The notes: generated by a model from the sequence alone, not told the origin. DNA of 64,000 nt from Parasponia andersonii (GCA_002914805.1 JXTB01000238.1:380303-444302); one strand, 5' to 3'; shown: positions 35,846-49,107, counted from the stretch's first letter. Translations and numbers: made by a program.

Positions 35846-36040
35846 TCATTTCCCGTGCGCATGCAGGCACACACACACACACAGAGAGAGAGTGACTGCA
35901 TTTTTTCTTACTATATTTCTCTACATGACTCTTACATCTTCTTTACTCTCCTTTTCTCACCTCTTTCTTATGTGTGCATATGCACACACACACACGCACA
36001 CACTCTCTCTCTCTTTCTTGTGTGTGTGTGTGTGTGACTA
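35557..36040. repeat. Minisatellite (three ~70-bp units) interleaved with CA/GA microsatellites
   Basis: A unit resembling TTTTCTTACTATATTTCTTC ... CTCTTACATCTTC ... CTCACCTCTTTC occurs at about 35557-35625, 35634-35704 and 35898-35972. Between and after the units lie tracts of (CA)n, (GA)n (35811-35841), (CT)n and (TG)n up to 36037. Open frames on both strands are made of repetitive Thr/His/Arg/Glu or Ser/Leu/Val/Cys codons and are not genes. Confidence 0.8.
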
Positions 36041-36467
36041 CATTTTTTATGGTTGTTGTTCTAGAAATATACTAGTAATATCACATTGATTTTGATTTAA
36101 TAAAGAATACCGGTAGCTTCAAAAGATATTATTCCTAAAAAATGAAATAATTCCTAACGAGATATGGATTAAACTAGAAGACGATACGTCTTGAGAACAA
36201 TATTCACCATCTTATGCAACTCAGATGGATAAGACATGAAGTATTGCCTCACCCACAATAATGATAGAACCTTAATTCCTCTAAAAGAAAATCAATATAC
36301 TACAAACAGATGTTATCAACTATCAGGCCTCGGTATTCCAAGACTCTCATGACCAATATGACCAGTCTCTTTTTTCCATGTCTTATATCAATTATGAGCT
36401 TACCAGGACCATTATATGGCAACGTGTAGAATTCGGATACGACCCTACAAGAGAGCCTTATAGCTTA
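36041..36467. other. Intergenic, no gene seen
   Basis: Nothing recognisable beyond scattered short words. Confidence 0.5.
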
Positions 36468-36700
36468 ACCATTGCCAAGGGCGGAGAGAGATGGGGACTA
36501 GAAGGGGCATATGCCCCCACTAGATTTTAGGTTTTTTTTTTTTTCATGTATTTAACTAGGAAAAATATGCATGTTTTCACTAAAAATTGCCTAAAATAGC
36601 TATATGCCCCATCAAAATTTGACAAAATTACATCTAAGGCTCTAATTATGCAATTACGTCTCCACTGAATGAATTTGCTGGCTCCGCCCCTGACCATAAA
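36468..36700. mobile_element. Probable hAT-type MITE
   Basis: The element spans about 36476-36692. It starts CAAGGGCGGAGAGAG and ends CTGGCTCCGCCCCTG, whose reverse complement CAGGGGCGGAGCCAG matches the start imperfectly. Flanks are ACCATTGC on the left and ACCATAAA on the right, which could be a decayed 8-bp duplication. The CAGGGGCGGAGCC-type terminus is common in plant hAT MITEs. The interior is AT-rich and non-coding. Confidence 0.55.
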
Positions 36701-39700
36701 TCCATATTAATCCTAAAATGAGATGATATTAAACCACATGAATCTATAGCCCCACCATGTGACTCGTAAGACAGTAACAAAGATATCATGAATTCAAGTC
36801 CCAGCCATGAATAAATTTTGGATGGTAGTCACCTATCCAAGCATCACATTGTCCCATTTAGCTTTTGTAAAATGAGATTATTTCTCCTTTAATCAGAGTC
36901 TATATTTTAGCTCTTGAAAAAATAAATTCCCTCTCTTTTTGTTGTATGATCTCTTGTTTGTATGTGGAGAGATAGTTCTCTCTCATTTGTTATATAAATT
37001 GCCCTTCTTCTCCCAAAAAAGGGAGAGTGAATCAGAAAACAAAATTGTCAATTTCAAAATATGACTTTGTTCTAAAATCCTCTATATGAGATTTCTTATT
37101 AGTTAGTAAAGAAATTGTCTAACTTAAAAGAAATTATCACGAGGCTCAGAACTCACAGCCCACTAGTATATATTCATATTAGAGAAGTCTTGTGTAGCAT
37201 ATCTTATAAATCCAACAACGTAATTATTTGCTTCTCAATCTAGATTCAAGGCCAATTTTTTTTTTCCTTCTAGTTTATTGTATTTCATATGACTTACTCT
37301 CTATTTTTTTTTTATGTGTATATACTTAACCTATATAAATTATTGTATTTATTTGCTCGGATTCACAAAGAGGGAATTAGTTAAATATTACCAAATTCTT
37401 AAAACGGTGGTTCTATTGCCATAAGTTTATTTATTCTTTCCACACATAATTTCAATAAATTATATTATCTTTAAAATTAAATAAATGAAATTCTACTAAA
37501 GGACATATATTATGATAAAATCTCAACAATACCTATAAAACTACACGACACACCCCGTGGTATGATTTTGAATAGTTGCAACACATTGAAAATTTCTCAA
37601 ATTCGATAAAACTCTCATAAAAAATTAATGGTCAAGCTTTAGAAAGAGATTCTAATATGCCAGTGAAATCGAACCCAATACTTGATTTGACCACTTAGGC
37701 TCAAGATAGAGGGAACTTGGACAAAAGAGAAGTGCGGTAAGATAGGGCGAAATGGCGAAGATAGGACTCCAACTTCTTCCTTAAAGAAAACATGGATAAC
37801 GTTGATGGTGTTAAATGAAGACACAAATTAACTGTGAAGGAATATTCCTCTGCAACTTCTAAATTAATTTACGTGATGAAAAAAGGATATTAGTTGATCA
37901 GATAAACCCCCACTAAATCATTCCTAAAATCCAAATTCAACCATCTAAACTTTAAATACAGAAGAAATTTATTGCTATGCGATTTTCTTAATCCTATAAT
38001 ATCCATGGCCAACAAATATTGAACTTCATAATTATTTTAGAATAATCGTGGCTCTTGTGGGTGGAGAAAGTAAATGATAGATTTGGAATTAGGAAGAGGT
38101 AAGGTAAAATTGGAAATATAAAGAGTTTTAAATAAAAATAAATTTTAATTTTAAAAAAATGATGGAAAGAGTAGACAGGGATAATAGACCTACTCATTCC
38201 TAAAAGATGGAACTCTATCTCAGATTCTCGGTTGGGTAATATTTCCAAAAGCAGGAATTTTCTGAGAATGCAGACAGAAATTGACAAGAATAACCTTTTT
38301 TAGTTTATTTTACTTCTAATAAATATTGGGGTCTCGCAGTTAATAATTCAACGGGTTTTAAATGTTGACCGATATAATGTTCCTGATTTTTTTTTTTAAC
38401 CGATATATGTCCCTGATGTACGTTTAATAACTATATTATATATATATATATTAACCTTGGACGAATGACCGTTACTTCGTACTGGCATGTAATTTTATTC
38501 CTTTTTAAATACAAACATGCTACAAAAAAAAAAAAACTTTACAATAACGGATTTTATCTTACGATGAAACAATGTAAACTTTATTTAAATAAAAATTAGG
38601 TTTTTATACAAAAATCTCATTTACTAAAATTAATCTCAAATTTAATTTTTTAGAGTAAAATCTCCTAAAGTTTTATAATATTATTTCTGTTAGAAAAACA
38701 AAGTATTTATGTTAGTTTTTTTATGGTTAAATCCATATTATTTTACTTGTAGTTTTTAGGTCTTAATTTTTAAATTTTTGTTTCATATTACTCTTTTTTA
38801 ATTTTTTCTACACAATACTATCGTTAATTAGCACTTGTCTAAAATGTACTCATCTTAATAGGGGTAAAATTAAAAACAAAGAGAAATTATTATTTTAAAA
38901 AAGAGTTGAATCTAATTATTATATTGCTAATTTTATGATACATAGATTACAAATTTTATGTTTTGTTATTCCAATTTATAGAATATACATTGCCAAAATT
39001 TTATATAGTTCTAATATTTAGTCTAAGTATTTATATACTTCTATGCTAAATATATGAATACTTTATATGAATACTTTGATTAAAATAAATCCATATTAAA
39101 ATTATAAAAATTTTCCGTCTTGAACGAAAATGATAACCCAATTTTTTTAAATAATATTTTCTTTTTGTTTCCAATTTTATCTTTGTTGGGATGAACACCT
39201 TTTTGGGTAAATGCTAATTAATAACAATTTTGAAAAAAAAAATAAAAAGGATTAAGTGAAACAAAAGTATAAGAACGAGGACCAAAAATTTACAAATAAA
39301 AGAATGAAGACTTAATTGCAAAAAAAAAAAAAATAACAAAAACACATTTTTTTTTACATCAATACTAATATTAGAAGACTTTAAGGGAGTTTTTCTCTTA
39401 AAAAATTTGAGTTTATAGTTAATTTTACTAAATTATTTTGAGTTTAGAAGATTTTTTTAATTAAAAAACTTAAAAATTTTCATAGCAAAACAAAAGGTGC
39501 CTCGAAGGCATGGGCGCTCGAATTTATTTTATTTTTGTTACCAAAGTGTCAAGTTGCTTATAAGGCATGACATGTGCATTTGATTTGATTTGATTTTTTT
39601 ATTTTTTGTCTCAATGATTCAAGACAAAAAATTATTGTTTTTTTTTTAAAAAAAAAACCGATATGTTGAGATTAATTGTTGGCAAGTTAGGTGTTGCATA

Positions 39701-41900
39701 CCATACTCATTTTTTACACTTTCTTGTGCTACGAACAATGTTTGCTGAATTTTAGAATACACGTTTTCAGAAAATGCAAAAGAAATTTAACCAAATTTAG
39801 CAAAAACCGAACTAAAACAGCAAGTTGCCGAAAACAAAAAACAAAAGCCAAAACATTGAAAATAGTCATTTTTAATAGAAGTGCACACAACATATTCAAA
39901 CTATTTTAGATATTCAAGCCAAGCAAAACTACTCACAAGTTACTCTTAAAACTAGGTTCCAAATCTCCAATAACGTGATACGTGATACAAAATTCTTTGA
40001 TTTATCTTTAGGCTAATCAAATAGTATTTTGGGATACACTCACATCTTTCTAAATATAAGACATTCTTTTTTTTTAAATAATAATAATAATAAATAGTTA
40101 ATAATATCCATTGTCATTGATCCATTCCCAACATTTTTTTTTTCTTTTGGAAGGTCCATTCGCAACATTTAATCACATAATCACTAATGTATTTGAGATG
40201 ATTAGTGGTGCCTAACATTATATATAATGATATGTTCTATCATTGGATGATTTAATCGATAAATAAATCTCACTTGAATTATAATTATAATTAACCAGTG
40301 ACATATTGATATATTATTGTTGTGCTACACACTATTGATATCCTATAGCATTATTCATTCGAGATAGATGACGTGGATAATGCAATCGAGCCAATCCGTG
40401 ACACATAATGACCGTAGAGGAAAAATTCACTATTTTTTTAAAAGAAAAAAGGTAATTATTATTGTTATTATTATTTTTTCTATCCTAGTTAGGGATTTTT
40501 TTAGGCATATATGGGTTGTCTCACTTTATCCCAAGTTATATAGAAAGTAATAAAAATAAACTCGACATTACTTTTAAGTTAAAAGTGTCACAAAATGTTA
40601 TTTTCAGGTTAAAAAATGCCTCCATACGTTAATGTTTAGAAGTTCTAAGAAATGTTTATTTTGTAGTATTGTAAATGGAAACTGATCAGTAGTAATTTGA
40701 GACAACTTGATTTTTTTTGTTGACACTTTTACTATATTTATGGGGAAAATGAAGATTTTTTTTTTCTCTATTAAAGCCAAATTCAGATCAAATACACATT
40801 TTAAAACTAATAATAATCTTCTCTTCCCATCTCTATTATTTTTCAAAGTGAATGGGTTTTTTTAATGTGCAATTGATTTTCTATAATATTTTGTTGAAGA
40901 AAAGGTTTAAAATTTTGATGAGACGAATTAATCCCACTCGATCTTGAATTTATTGTCACCGTTTTGGCCTTAATGATGGGAATCCTTGTTTGCCTCATTG
41001 GAAAAGCGAAGTGAAGTGAGAGACGAAGACGAGAGTTTGTAATACCTTTTTTTTTTTAAAATAAGAATAAGAAAATGGAAAAGTGCGTAAAGAAAAAAAA
41101 CCTAGTCTCAAATGTCAAGTATAAATTTTTAATCATAAACTGATGAAAGATACAGTTTTGAGGCTAAAAATAACTTCGAACTTTAAATAAGAGGAATACT
41201 AAATGCATCACATTTTTTTTACGTAGACATATAAATTTTATTATAATTTGTTATATTATTAAATATAAAACTAGATAATTGAATTTGTGTGTAACGAGAA
41301 TGTAAATATGAGTATATTTAGCATTATTCTTAAAATAATGTCTGACGATATTTAATAATAATTTGAATTTGAAAAAAAAAGTCACTAATGTTTTTAAAAC
41401 CTCTTTCTTCGGACTTTTGATTTTTAGAGGGAAAAAAATTTTCAAAAAATTTTATTTTCTATTGTTTGAATTAAAACAAAAAATGCTAGATTTTTTTTTT
41501 TCTAAAAAGTGAGAGTTTGATTTTATGTCAATTTTTAGTCTATGAAACTTTGACACGTTGATTAGTATAACCAAAAATGTCAAAATAAGATTCTAAAATT
41601 TTATAGGAAAATATTTTTCCCTTTCTTTTTTCATAATTTTTCTCTCTCAACTTATTTTTCTTTAAACCTCGGGTTCCAAACGGAGTGTGGGGGCCAAAAT
41701 GAAATAATCTACATTTAATAGGAGAAAAAATAAAATAAAAAAACTATATATTTTTAAAGCGAGAAAGAAAACAGAGGTAATTACCTAAACAAACTCCAAA
41801 TTTTATCTTTTTGATGTGTTTTGGAAAATCAAGCTTTAATTAATTCTCGTTTTGTTAACTAATAATAATTTTTTGTTTTTTCTTTTTGTATTATTGACAG
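36701..41900. other. AT-rich intergenic DNA, no gene seen
   Basis: About 5.2 kb without a supported gene, RNA or clear element boundary. It is rich in poly-A/T runs and short TA tracts (for example near 38428-38450). The open frames are short, low in complexity and lack motifs. Confidence 0.55.
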
Positions 41901-41935
41901 TTTGGTAATAATATTACATATAAATAATAGTTTCC

Positions 41936-42167
41936 TTCGCTCTCAGGTTTCTCTCTTTCCGTGTCTCCTTATTACAGTTTTGCTGAACAACAACAACCCA
42001 TCTTATTTTTTCTCTCTTTTTCCCACACTTTCTCGCGCTTTCTCCCTAATTTTCCCGAGAAACTCCAACCAACGTTTTTCCTATTCCTAACTTTGCCACC
42101 GTGTCATCTCTTTCAATGCGTGGGAGCTGAGTACTGAGCTATTGAGTCTCCCGAATCACAAATTAGT
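41936..42167 (+). promoter_or_regulatory. Pyrimidine-rich 5' leader of the DUF676 esterase gene, with a mini-uORF
   Basis: The stretch before the start codon is rich in CT and TTTCTC words, typical of plant 5' leaders. If transcription starts upstream of 42116, it contains a four-codon upstream frame (ATG at 42116, stop at 42128-42130) in a weak initiation context. The main ATG at 42168 has A at -3 and G at +4, a strong context. The transcription start itself cannot be located from sequence alone. Confidence 0.4.
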
Positions 42168-45100
42168 ATGGAGAAGAACGGCGTCGTTGGGAACGGAGTT
42201 TACTCTTCCGAGTCCGTTAATGGAAGTTGCGACGTATGGAGCTGCAAGGCCTCTGATTCTGCTTCTGCTGATCATCTCGTCGTCATGGTCAATGGAATCT
42301 TGGGAAGGTTTTGATTTTTTTTTTTCCATAATTCATTTTGTTTTCGGTTTATTTATTAATCTTATGATCTGAATGTTGATTCAATTTCGTTGAATTGTGA
42401 TCAATTTTGGCTTGAATTTTTAGGTTTTTCGATTTAGTTTTTGATTATGTAGCTTTGAAGGTTTTTTTCCCGATTAAATCATTATTAATAAGTTTTGCTT
42501 GTTGTTTGACTAAACATTATCAGAATTGTTGGTTGGTTCTGTGTTTTTATTACCTTTGATAAATGATAATCTTTTTGTCATTTGATGCAGAAAGTGTCGA
42601 ATTGGTTGCTGTATATGTAATCCTCTTTGCTCTTTAAGGGGAAAAAGGATCTTTTTATGGTTTTAGTGTCGCGTTTTATTTCTCCAAAATGCGAAATAAG
42701 CTCTCTCTTGATTTTCCATTTTCACTGGTTAAAAGGAGGAATGTTAAATTCAGTTCAAATATAATTCATTTTTGGCTTAATGTATCTGAAAATCGATAAG
42801 ATTGTGTGTAATATAAGCTAAAAGTTTCCAACTTTTAGCCTAGAGGGGTTTATGAATACAAGCTTTCTTTCCTTTTGTTTGGAAATTCAGACTTCATATG
42901 TAGTGTCTATCTAGTCTTGTTTAATTTTTCGTTGTCCCTTTGTTTCATTTTGTATAAAATTTCTTTACTTTTTTGGATTAAAACTTTAATGTTTGCTTTT
43001 GCAGTGCCACAGATTGGAAGTTTGCAGGAGAGCAATTTGTTAAAGTGCTTCCCGATAAAGTGTTTGTTCATTGTAAGGAGCTTTCAGCAAAATTTAAACA
43101 TTAATTATTGAGATACTTGGTCAAATTCTAGCAATTTTATCATCCTAAAGCCTGATTCGTACTGCATTGCCATATGAAGAGCGACTATTTATCGTTTGTG
43201 CTTGTTCTTATTCTTCTTCTTTTTTTTTTTTTTTTGTTTATTGTCTCGTCATGCACTGCCTTAAGGAGGGCCTATCTTTATACTCTAGCTGCTTTCTTCC
43301 TAACACTGTATGGTGGAGCTCTTTAGTTTCTGTCTTGATATGGATTTCTCTTGTCAAGTCTTGTTTAGACTTTACTGTTTATGGTTAATTTAATTGTCGG
43401 ACTACAGTACTGATTTTCTGCGAGAGTAACCCAGAAAAAACTCGTAAATTGTTGGTTAGACTTCACAATCATATCTGACACATTTAGACACATGTGGTTT
43501 AATGTAAATATAAGTGCAACTTTAAGGAATTAATTCACTTGAAATCTTTTGGAGCCTTCAAGAGTTCAAGCACAGTGTGCGTAAGTTATTTTTCATCTTT
43601 GCAGGTAGTGAACGAAACGTCTCAATGCTGACTCTAGACGGTGTGGATGTGATGGGTGAACGTTTGGCAGGGGAGGTTGCTACTCTTCTTGATATCATGA
43701 AATTGACCAATTTTGTTTACTTTTCTAGAAGATGTACTGAAGTCACATCTATACTTGTTAACTGAATATTTGAACTCCAGGTCCTTGAAGTGATTGAAAG
43801 AAAGCCAAACTTAAAAAAAATTTCATTTGTTGCACATTCAGTGGGAGGACTGGTGGCAAGATATGCAATTGGGAAATTATATAAACCCCCTAATGTAAAA
43901 AATTTGGAGGATCCATCCATTAATGGACGTGACAAAGATTCCATGGGCACAATAGGTGGCTTGGAGGCCATGAATTTTGTCACTGTTGCAACACCACATC
44001 TTGGTTCCAGGGGTAATAAACAGGTAGCAAAACATGCTTTATGCATAGAAATTTTTGCTTTTTCTCATGGTCTGTTTTTCTAATGTTAATAATTAGTTAT
44101 TTCAGCTTTGGAACTATTCTGCACCTTACAGGTACCATTTCTTTTTGGTGTAACTGCATTTGAAAAAGCGGCAAGTTGTGTTATTCATTGGATATTTAGG
44201 AGAACTGGTCGACATCTTTTTCTTACTGATGCTGATGAAGGAAAGCCTCCATTGCTTAAACGCATGATAGAAGATCATGATGATTGTAATTTTATGTATG
44301 TTTCCCCCCTTGTTTTAATATTGCTGGTATAATCTTAAATTCTCAATGGTCTTTCTGCTATTGATCTGAATTTGTAACGTGTAGAATGACATCCAAGTCA
44401 TTTATGCAGGTCTGCGCTACGGGTATTTAAACGTCGGGTGGTATATTCAAATGTGGGCTATGACCGTATCCTATTCTGCATATTAACTATAATTCTTTTG
44501 TAGTATTCTCTCCAAAGATACTTTTGTACTTTGTTTATATTTTGTTTTCCATGATAAATTATTATTAAGATATTGTGGGCTGGAGAACATCATCGATTAG
44601 GCGTAATGTTGAACTGCCGAAGGTATTCCTATCTGCATGTGTTTTGGTTGTGGTTCATGTATTTTGGTTGCAATCATAAAATGAATTTCTTTTTTTGTCA
44701 GTGGGAGGATATTAGTAACGAGCAATATCCACATATTGTATATGAAGAACACTGCAAGGCGTATGATGAGCAGTCTGAAACAACTTCAGTTGAAGATGAT
44801 GGCTCTGACAAGCTTGAAGGTTTTTCACATTTTCTTTCTTGGTTTTCATGATTACCTAGCTAGATGGACCCAATAGAAATTGTAGTCCTTGTTTAGTTTT
44901 TGTTTCCTTTTAGTTGCATAATTATTGTATTTTCGGAAATGTCGCTGGTGCCTTGTTCGGTATGAGAATGGTTATGTTGGCTCAAAACTAATCATTGAAC
45001 ATATGATCTGTTGATTTTCCTGTCTCTTTGTGTCAGCTATGTGATTTTTTCATGTGACATATCTCTTGCATTCCATTTTTATCATTATGCTGTACTCACT

Positions 45101-45864
45101 TTCGACCAAGCCATCTACTTTAAAGTGGCCAAGAGCCCCAAGACACCCCCATTCCCAGTATCTAGGCTATATGGTCTTTGCATGCGAAATGTTACACATT
45201 TAATTCTATTTTCAGCCAGAATCAGTTACTTCCAGCCGGAATAGTAGTTGTTTTTGTATTTTTAAAGAGATCAAAACACCTCCTCGTACCTTACCTTCAA
45301 AGATGCATACGCTTGCAGTATTGTTTCTTATGTTGGTGTTACTTGGTTATGATCCTGCAACTTGTCAGCCTGACCTTTTGTTCTCCTACCTTCTGTGGTC
45401 TCCGTTAATGTATGCAAATTCTCCATAATTTGTTGACTGGATCTTTTTGTTGCAGAGGAACTGGTGACAGGTCTATCTCGTGTGTCATGGGAAAAGGTAG
45501 ATGTTAGCTTTCACAGCAGCAGACAAAGATTTGCTGCTCATAGTGTCATTCAGGTGCTCTGTTCCACCCTCGGATCTTGTTTCCTTCCGGATAATAATTG
45601 ATCATCTTTTGCGTTTTGAAAAATCTTCCACATGAAGGGGGCATTTTATCTTTTGCGACATTTCAATTTTCCTTCTTTTTCAATGCTAATGACCTGTTAG
45701 CTCTCTTTTGGGGCGCTCATCTTCCTCTGAAAACCATAATTTTAAACTACAATGACATAGTTTCATCAGAGTTCCTTTTGAACATTTTACAGGTCAAGGA
45801 TGAAGGCGCACATATAGAAGGTGCTGATGTTATACGCCATATGATTGACCATTTTCTCACGTAG
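42168..45864 (+). CDS. DUF676-type serine esterase (putative lipase), 10 exons
   Basis: The model has exons 42168-42307, 43005-43072, 43605-43675, 43781-44023, 44132-44295, 44410-44465, 44570-44622, 44702-44819, 45456-45553 and 45793-45864. All junctions are GT...AG and in phase, giving 360 residues. The protein is an alpha/beta hydrolase of the plant 'putative serine esterase' family (PF05057). It has LVVMVNGILG in exon 1 (oxyanion region), TDWKFAGEQF and VDVMGERLA, and the nucleophile elbow AHSVGG with Ser113. Later come TVATPHLGSRG, GRHLFLTDADEGKPPLL, NVGYDHIVGWRTSSIRR, and RFAAHSVIQ with a likely catalytic His near the end. It probably hydrolyses a lipid or acyl ester; substrate and location are unknown, and I see no clear signal peptide. 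The frame looks intact and functional. Annotation programs would miss it as one gene because the exons are short and introns long, the largest being intron 1 (697 bp). Confidence 0.92.
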
Positions 45865-46186
45865 AAGCCAATGATGCCCAGAAGTGAACTCGACAGTGCC
45901 TTGGAACGCAAGTCCTTTATGGGTGAGTCGCTTTGAAAATGTGTAATAAGTCCCAAATCTTCGAGGTCTTAACCATTGAACTTGATGTGAAACTTTTTTA
46001 TTTACAGGTCGGAAACAACCAATCCTATCAATCACGGCAAGGGCAAATTCCACGAAAACTGTGATTAGGAAAACAAAATATTTTTTCATTGCCCTTTTTT
46101 TACACCTTTTTTAATTTTTTTTTTTATTTCATTCCCTTTGTTCACACTTGGAACATGAGGATAATTATTATATATATATATATGTG
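45865..46186 (+). other. Probable 3' UTR of the esterase gene
   Basis: AT-rich sequence after the stop codon with several AATAAA-like words (for example near 45940). No exact polyadenylation site can be set. Confidence 0.35.
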
Positions 46187-46432
46187 CTTCAATTTATAAA
46201 AGAAAAATGTTGTCTTACACTTACGTTGTTCTTGTAATTAAAAGGGAAAAATACCATTCTTACACTTATTTCGTTCTTGTAACTAAAAGGGAAAAAATAC
46301 CAAACTATAACTGATGTTTGATACCTATGGCTTTCGTCTTTCAGCATCTGTTCCAGCCAGGAGAAAAAAGAGAAATAAATCATATTGTATAGTCTGCCAC
46401 CTGTCATTTGGATAGTCTGCTACCTGTCATTA
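46187..46432. repeat. Two short tandem duplications
   Basis: A unit starting CTTACACTTA and ending AAAAGGGAAAAATACC is repeated at about 46212-46253 and 46258-46300. A second unit, ATAGTCTGCCACCTGTCATT, is repeated with one change at about 46389-46430. They lie just before the duplicated DYAD-like upstream region. Confidence 0.7.
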
Positions 46433-47262
46433 GACCATTTCTGCTTTCAAATTAGGATGTGTTGGCTAATATAACTGAGAAAAGGAAATAATTTGCTCTG
46501 TACAATTTTATATCACTTTCTGGTGAAATTGCTTTAGAACCGCTCGCGCAGGTGTAGCAATTTTTGTGGGTGCAAATTAGTTATGGGGTCATTGGGGTGG
46601 TTTGTGCTTTTTTTGCTCTGCGCCTCCTCCAAAAGTAATTTTCATGCAATAATAATGAGATCATGGAGAATGGAAATATATAGGAAATAGAGCTTACTCT
46701 TAGCTAAATGACAAAAGTAACAAATGATAGATAATTAAAATATGAATTTAATTTGTACAAACAATAATATATTTATAAGTAAATATGTAATACCTACATG
46801 AAAATTCATAGTTTAGAGTGAATTGTAAGTAAGTGAAATTAAATTTGATTTAGTGCATTAGAACCTTACATATTAATTTATTAGTTTCACTTTAGCATAT
46901 TAAAATTTTGATACCTATACATAACCTGGGTGAATTAAGCTTGGTCTGAAAAATAAAAAACACAGAAAGAAGTCAGAGATCTGAACGGTTAAAGGCGCGT
47001 GAATTTTAATGTTTCCTGTACGCGCACAAGAAAGCGGAAGCAACAACGCAAGAAAAAGGTTGTAACAGCTTTTTTTATCCTTGATGTGAAAATTGGGGGA
47101 GCAGAAAAGCAGCAAAACAAACAAACAAATAAGGGGTAAAAACGTCATTCTTTCTCACCTAGTCGCGCGCGTATTCTATAACAAACCCTCTCATCTATAC
47201 TCTCATCTACTCCTCCTTTCTCACTGAGCCAGATAGTACTAGCTCTCCATTAATGGCGGCAA
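46433..47262 (+). pseudogene. Truncated duplicate of the DYAD-like gene's upstream region and start
   Basis: This segment aligns in order with 48131-49165. Shared words include TAGACCATTTC, GATGTGTTGG, GCGCCTCC, TTCATGCAATAAT, GATCATGGAGA, GTAATACCTAC, ATGTTTCCTG, GGGGAGCAGA, TATTCTATAACAAA and CTCTCCATTAATGGCG. It ends just after ATGGCGGCAAGTAGTACA, so only the start codon and about five codons of a gene homologous to 49154 remain. The copy is diverged by many small insertions and deletions, so the duplication is not recent. It may retain promoter activity, but this is inference. Confidence 0.75.
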
Positions 47263-48140
47263 GTAGTACATTTTTTTTGAGTAAATTTTTAGTCCCAATT
47301 CCCCAACCCCACCCTTCTTTTGGATCCCCACAAGGCCCCGACTAATTAACATTCTAATTTCTATAACAATACGCAAAATCATATACTAATCATAACAATA
47401 AACTTACTTATAGTTTTTACTGGTGATTAAATTACCAAGAGAGTTGAGATACACTATTTGAAGCGCCACATGTTACATAAGTCGTCAAGTTTATAATAAC
47501 TTTATTTAGATTTATTAATCAAACAATTTTGACGTCTTAGTCTTACCACTCAAATTACACATCATATTTTAATTTGTATTCTCTCTCTCTTGGTCAAATG
47601 TCTTACCAATCCAAGTACAAAGGTAATTCTCAAAGACTACAAACAAAATAATGTTCATGTTTATAACTTTCTATAATAGCCAACGAATTAATACGTTCGA
47701 CCAAATTATGTTTCTTTTTCTTTTTCTTTTCTTTTAACATTGTACTATTATTAATATTGTATCTTCCATCAACTTCTTGTAATAATGACGTTGTTCCCTT
47801 TATTGAGTTGAGCTCTTCTTCAAAATTTCCAATATTTTCTTCTGGTGTTCCTACCATGTTGTTCATGGAATAAGATTATTATAATGGTAAACAAATGATA
47901 CTAAAAAACTTAAGTATCTCCCACGAATTGAGAGGTAAAAAAGACGTTGAATTTCTGAACTCGTAAAGTTGTTCCTTGATAATTCAGTGACTTGAGAGTA
48001 TATATACACAAGGCGGGTGCTACAGTACCGAAACATTTTTTTTCTAAGGAAGAAAATATTTAATTTACTTTCTGAAGGTCAACGAACTAATTAAAGTTTC
48101 AAAGGCTTTAATTTATTATTATTAGAACTTTAGACCATTT
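47263..48140. repeat. Dispersed repeat R, copy 2
   Basis: It aligns with 29855-30605 (same orientation, same order of words: GTCCCAATTCCCCA, AAAATCATATACTAATCATA, AAGTATCTCCCACGAATTGA, CAAAGGCTTTAA). It sits exactly between the truncated duplicate (46433-47262) and the upstream region of the DYAD-like gene (48131-49153). No coding capacity is seen. Confidence 0.7.
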
Positions 48141-49063
48141 CGGCTTGCAAAATATGATGTGTTGGTGTAGTATACCTGAGAAAATGAAATAATTTGTTCT
48201 TACCTACAATATTATGTACTATGTATGGTCACTCTTTCTAGAGGAATAGATCGCTTTATAAGAAGTGTTCGTGTAGGTGTGGCAATATTTGTCCTTGCAA
48301 ATTATGGGGATTGTTTTTGCTTTTTCGCTGTGCGCCTCCAAAAATAACATTCATGCAATAATGACGAAGATCATGGAGATTTGAGAGAGAGAGAGAGAGA
48401 GAGAGTGAGAGAGAGGGTACGTACTCGCTACTCTTAACAAAATGACAAAACGCTACACCCTCTCCTTATAGAAAAAAAAATAATAGATATGTAAAATATG
48501 GATTTATTCTATACAAACAATAACATTATTCCAAGTAAATATGTAATACCTACGTGAAACTTCACGGTTTAGAGTGAATTGTAAAGCAGTGGAATTAAAT
48601 TTAGTGTACTGCATCATTAGAAAAAAAAAAAAAAGAACTTATATCAGTTTTATGAGTCTCACTATAACGAATTAAATTTTTGGTACCAATATATAAGTTA
48701 ATCTGTGTGAATTCAGATTATAGTTATAGTGCTTGGCCTAAAACCTATCATTGTATACAGATTTAAAAAAAAAAAAAAAAAAAAAAAGAAAGAGAGAAAA
48801 TTCTTTGATGTTTCCTGAACGCACACAAGTATGCAGGAGCAACAAAACAAACGAAAACGTTAGTAACAGCTTTTTACATTCTGTGATGCAAATGTGGGGA
48901 GCAGAGAAGCAACGAAAACAAACAAGAAAATGGCAATTATGTCATTCTACCTCTCACCTGTTCACGTATTCTATAACAAAGCCTTAGCGGCCTTGCCTCC
49001 TCTCATTTTCAACCTTTTCAGCGTGTTTCGTACAAGAATGGAATAGAATACTACCACTACCAA

Positions 49064-49107
<44 letters not shown>

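Noticed and set aside
35544..36089. 181-codon plus-strand frame and several overlapping frames on both strands
   Set aside because: All are built from CA/GA/CT/TG microsatellites and a minisatellite; six-frame openness is typical of such repeats.
43717..44046. Minus-strand 109-codon frame
   Set aside because: It is the antisense shadow of exon 4 of the esterase gene.
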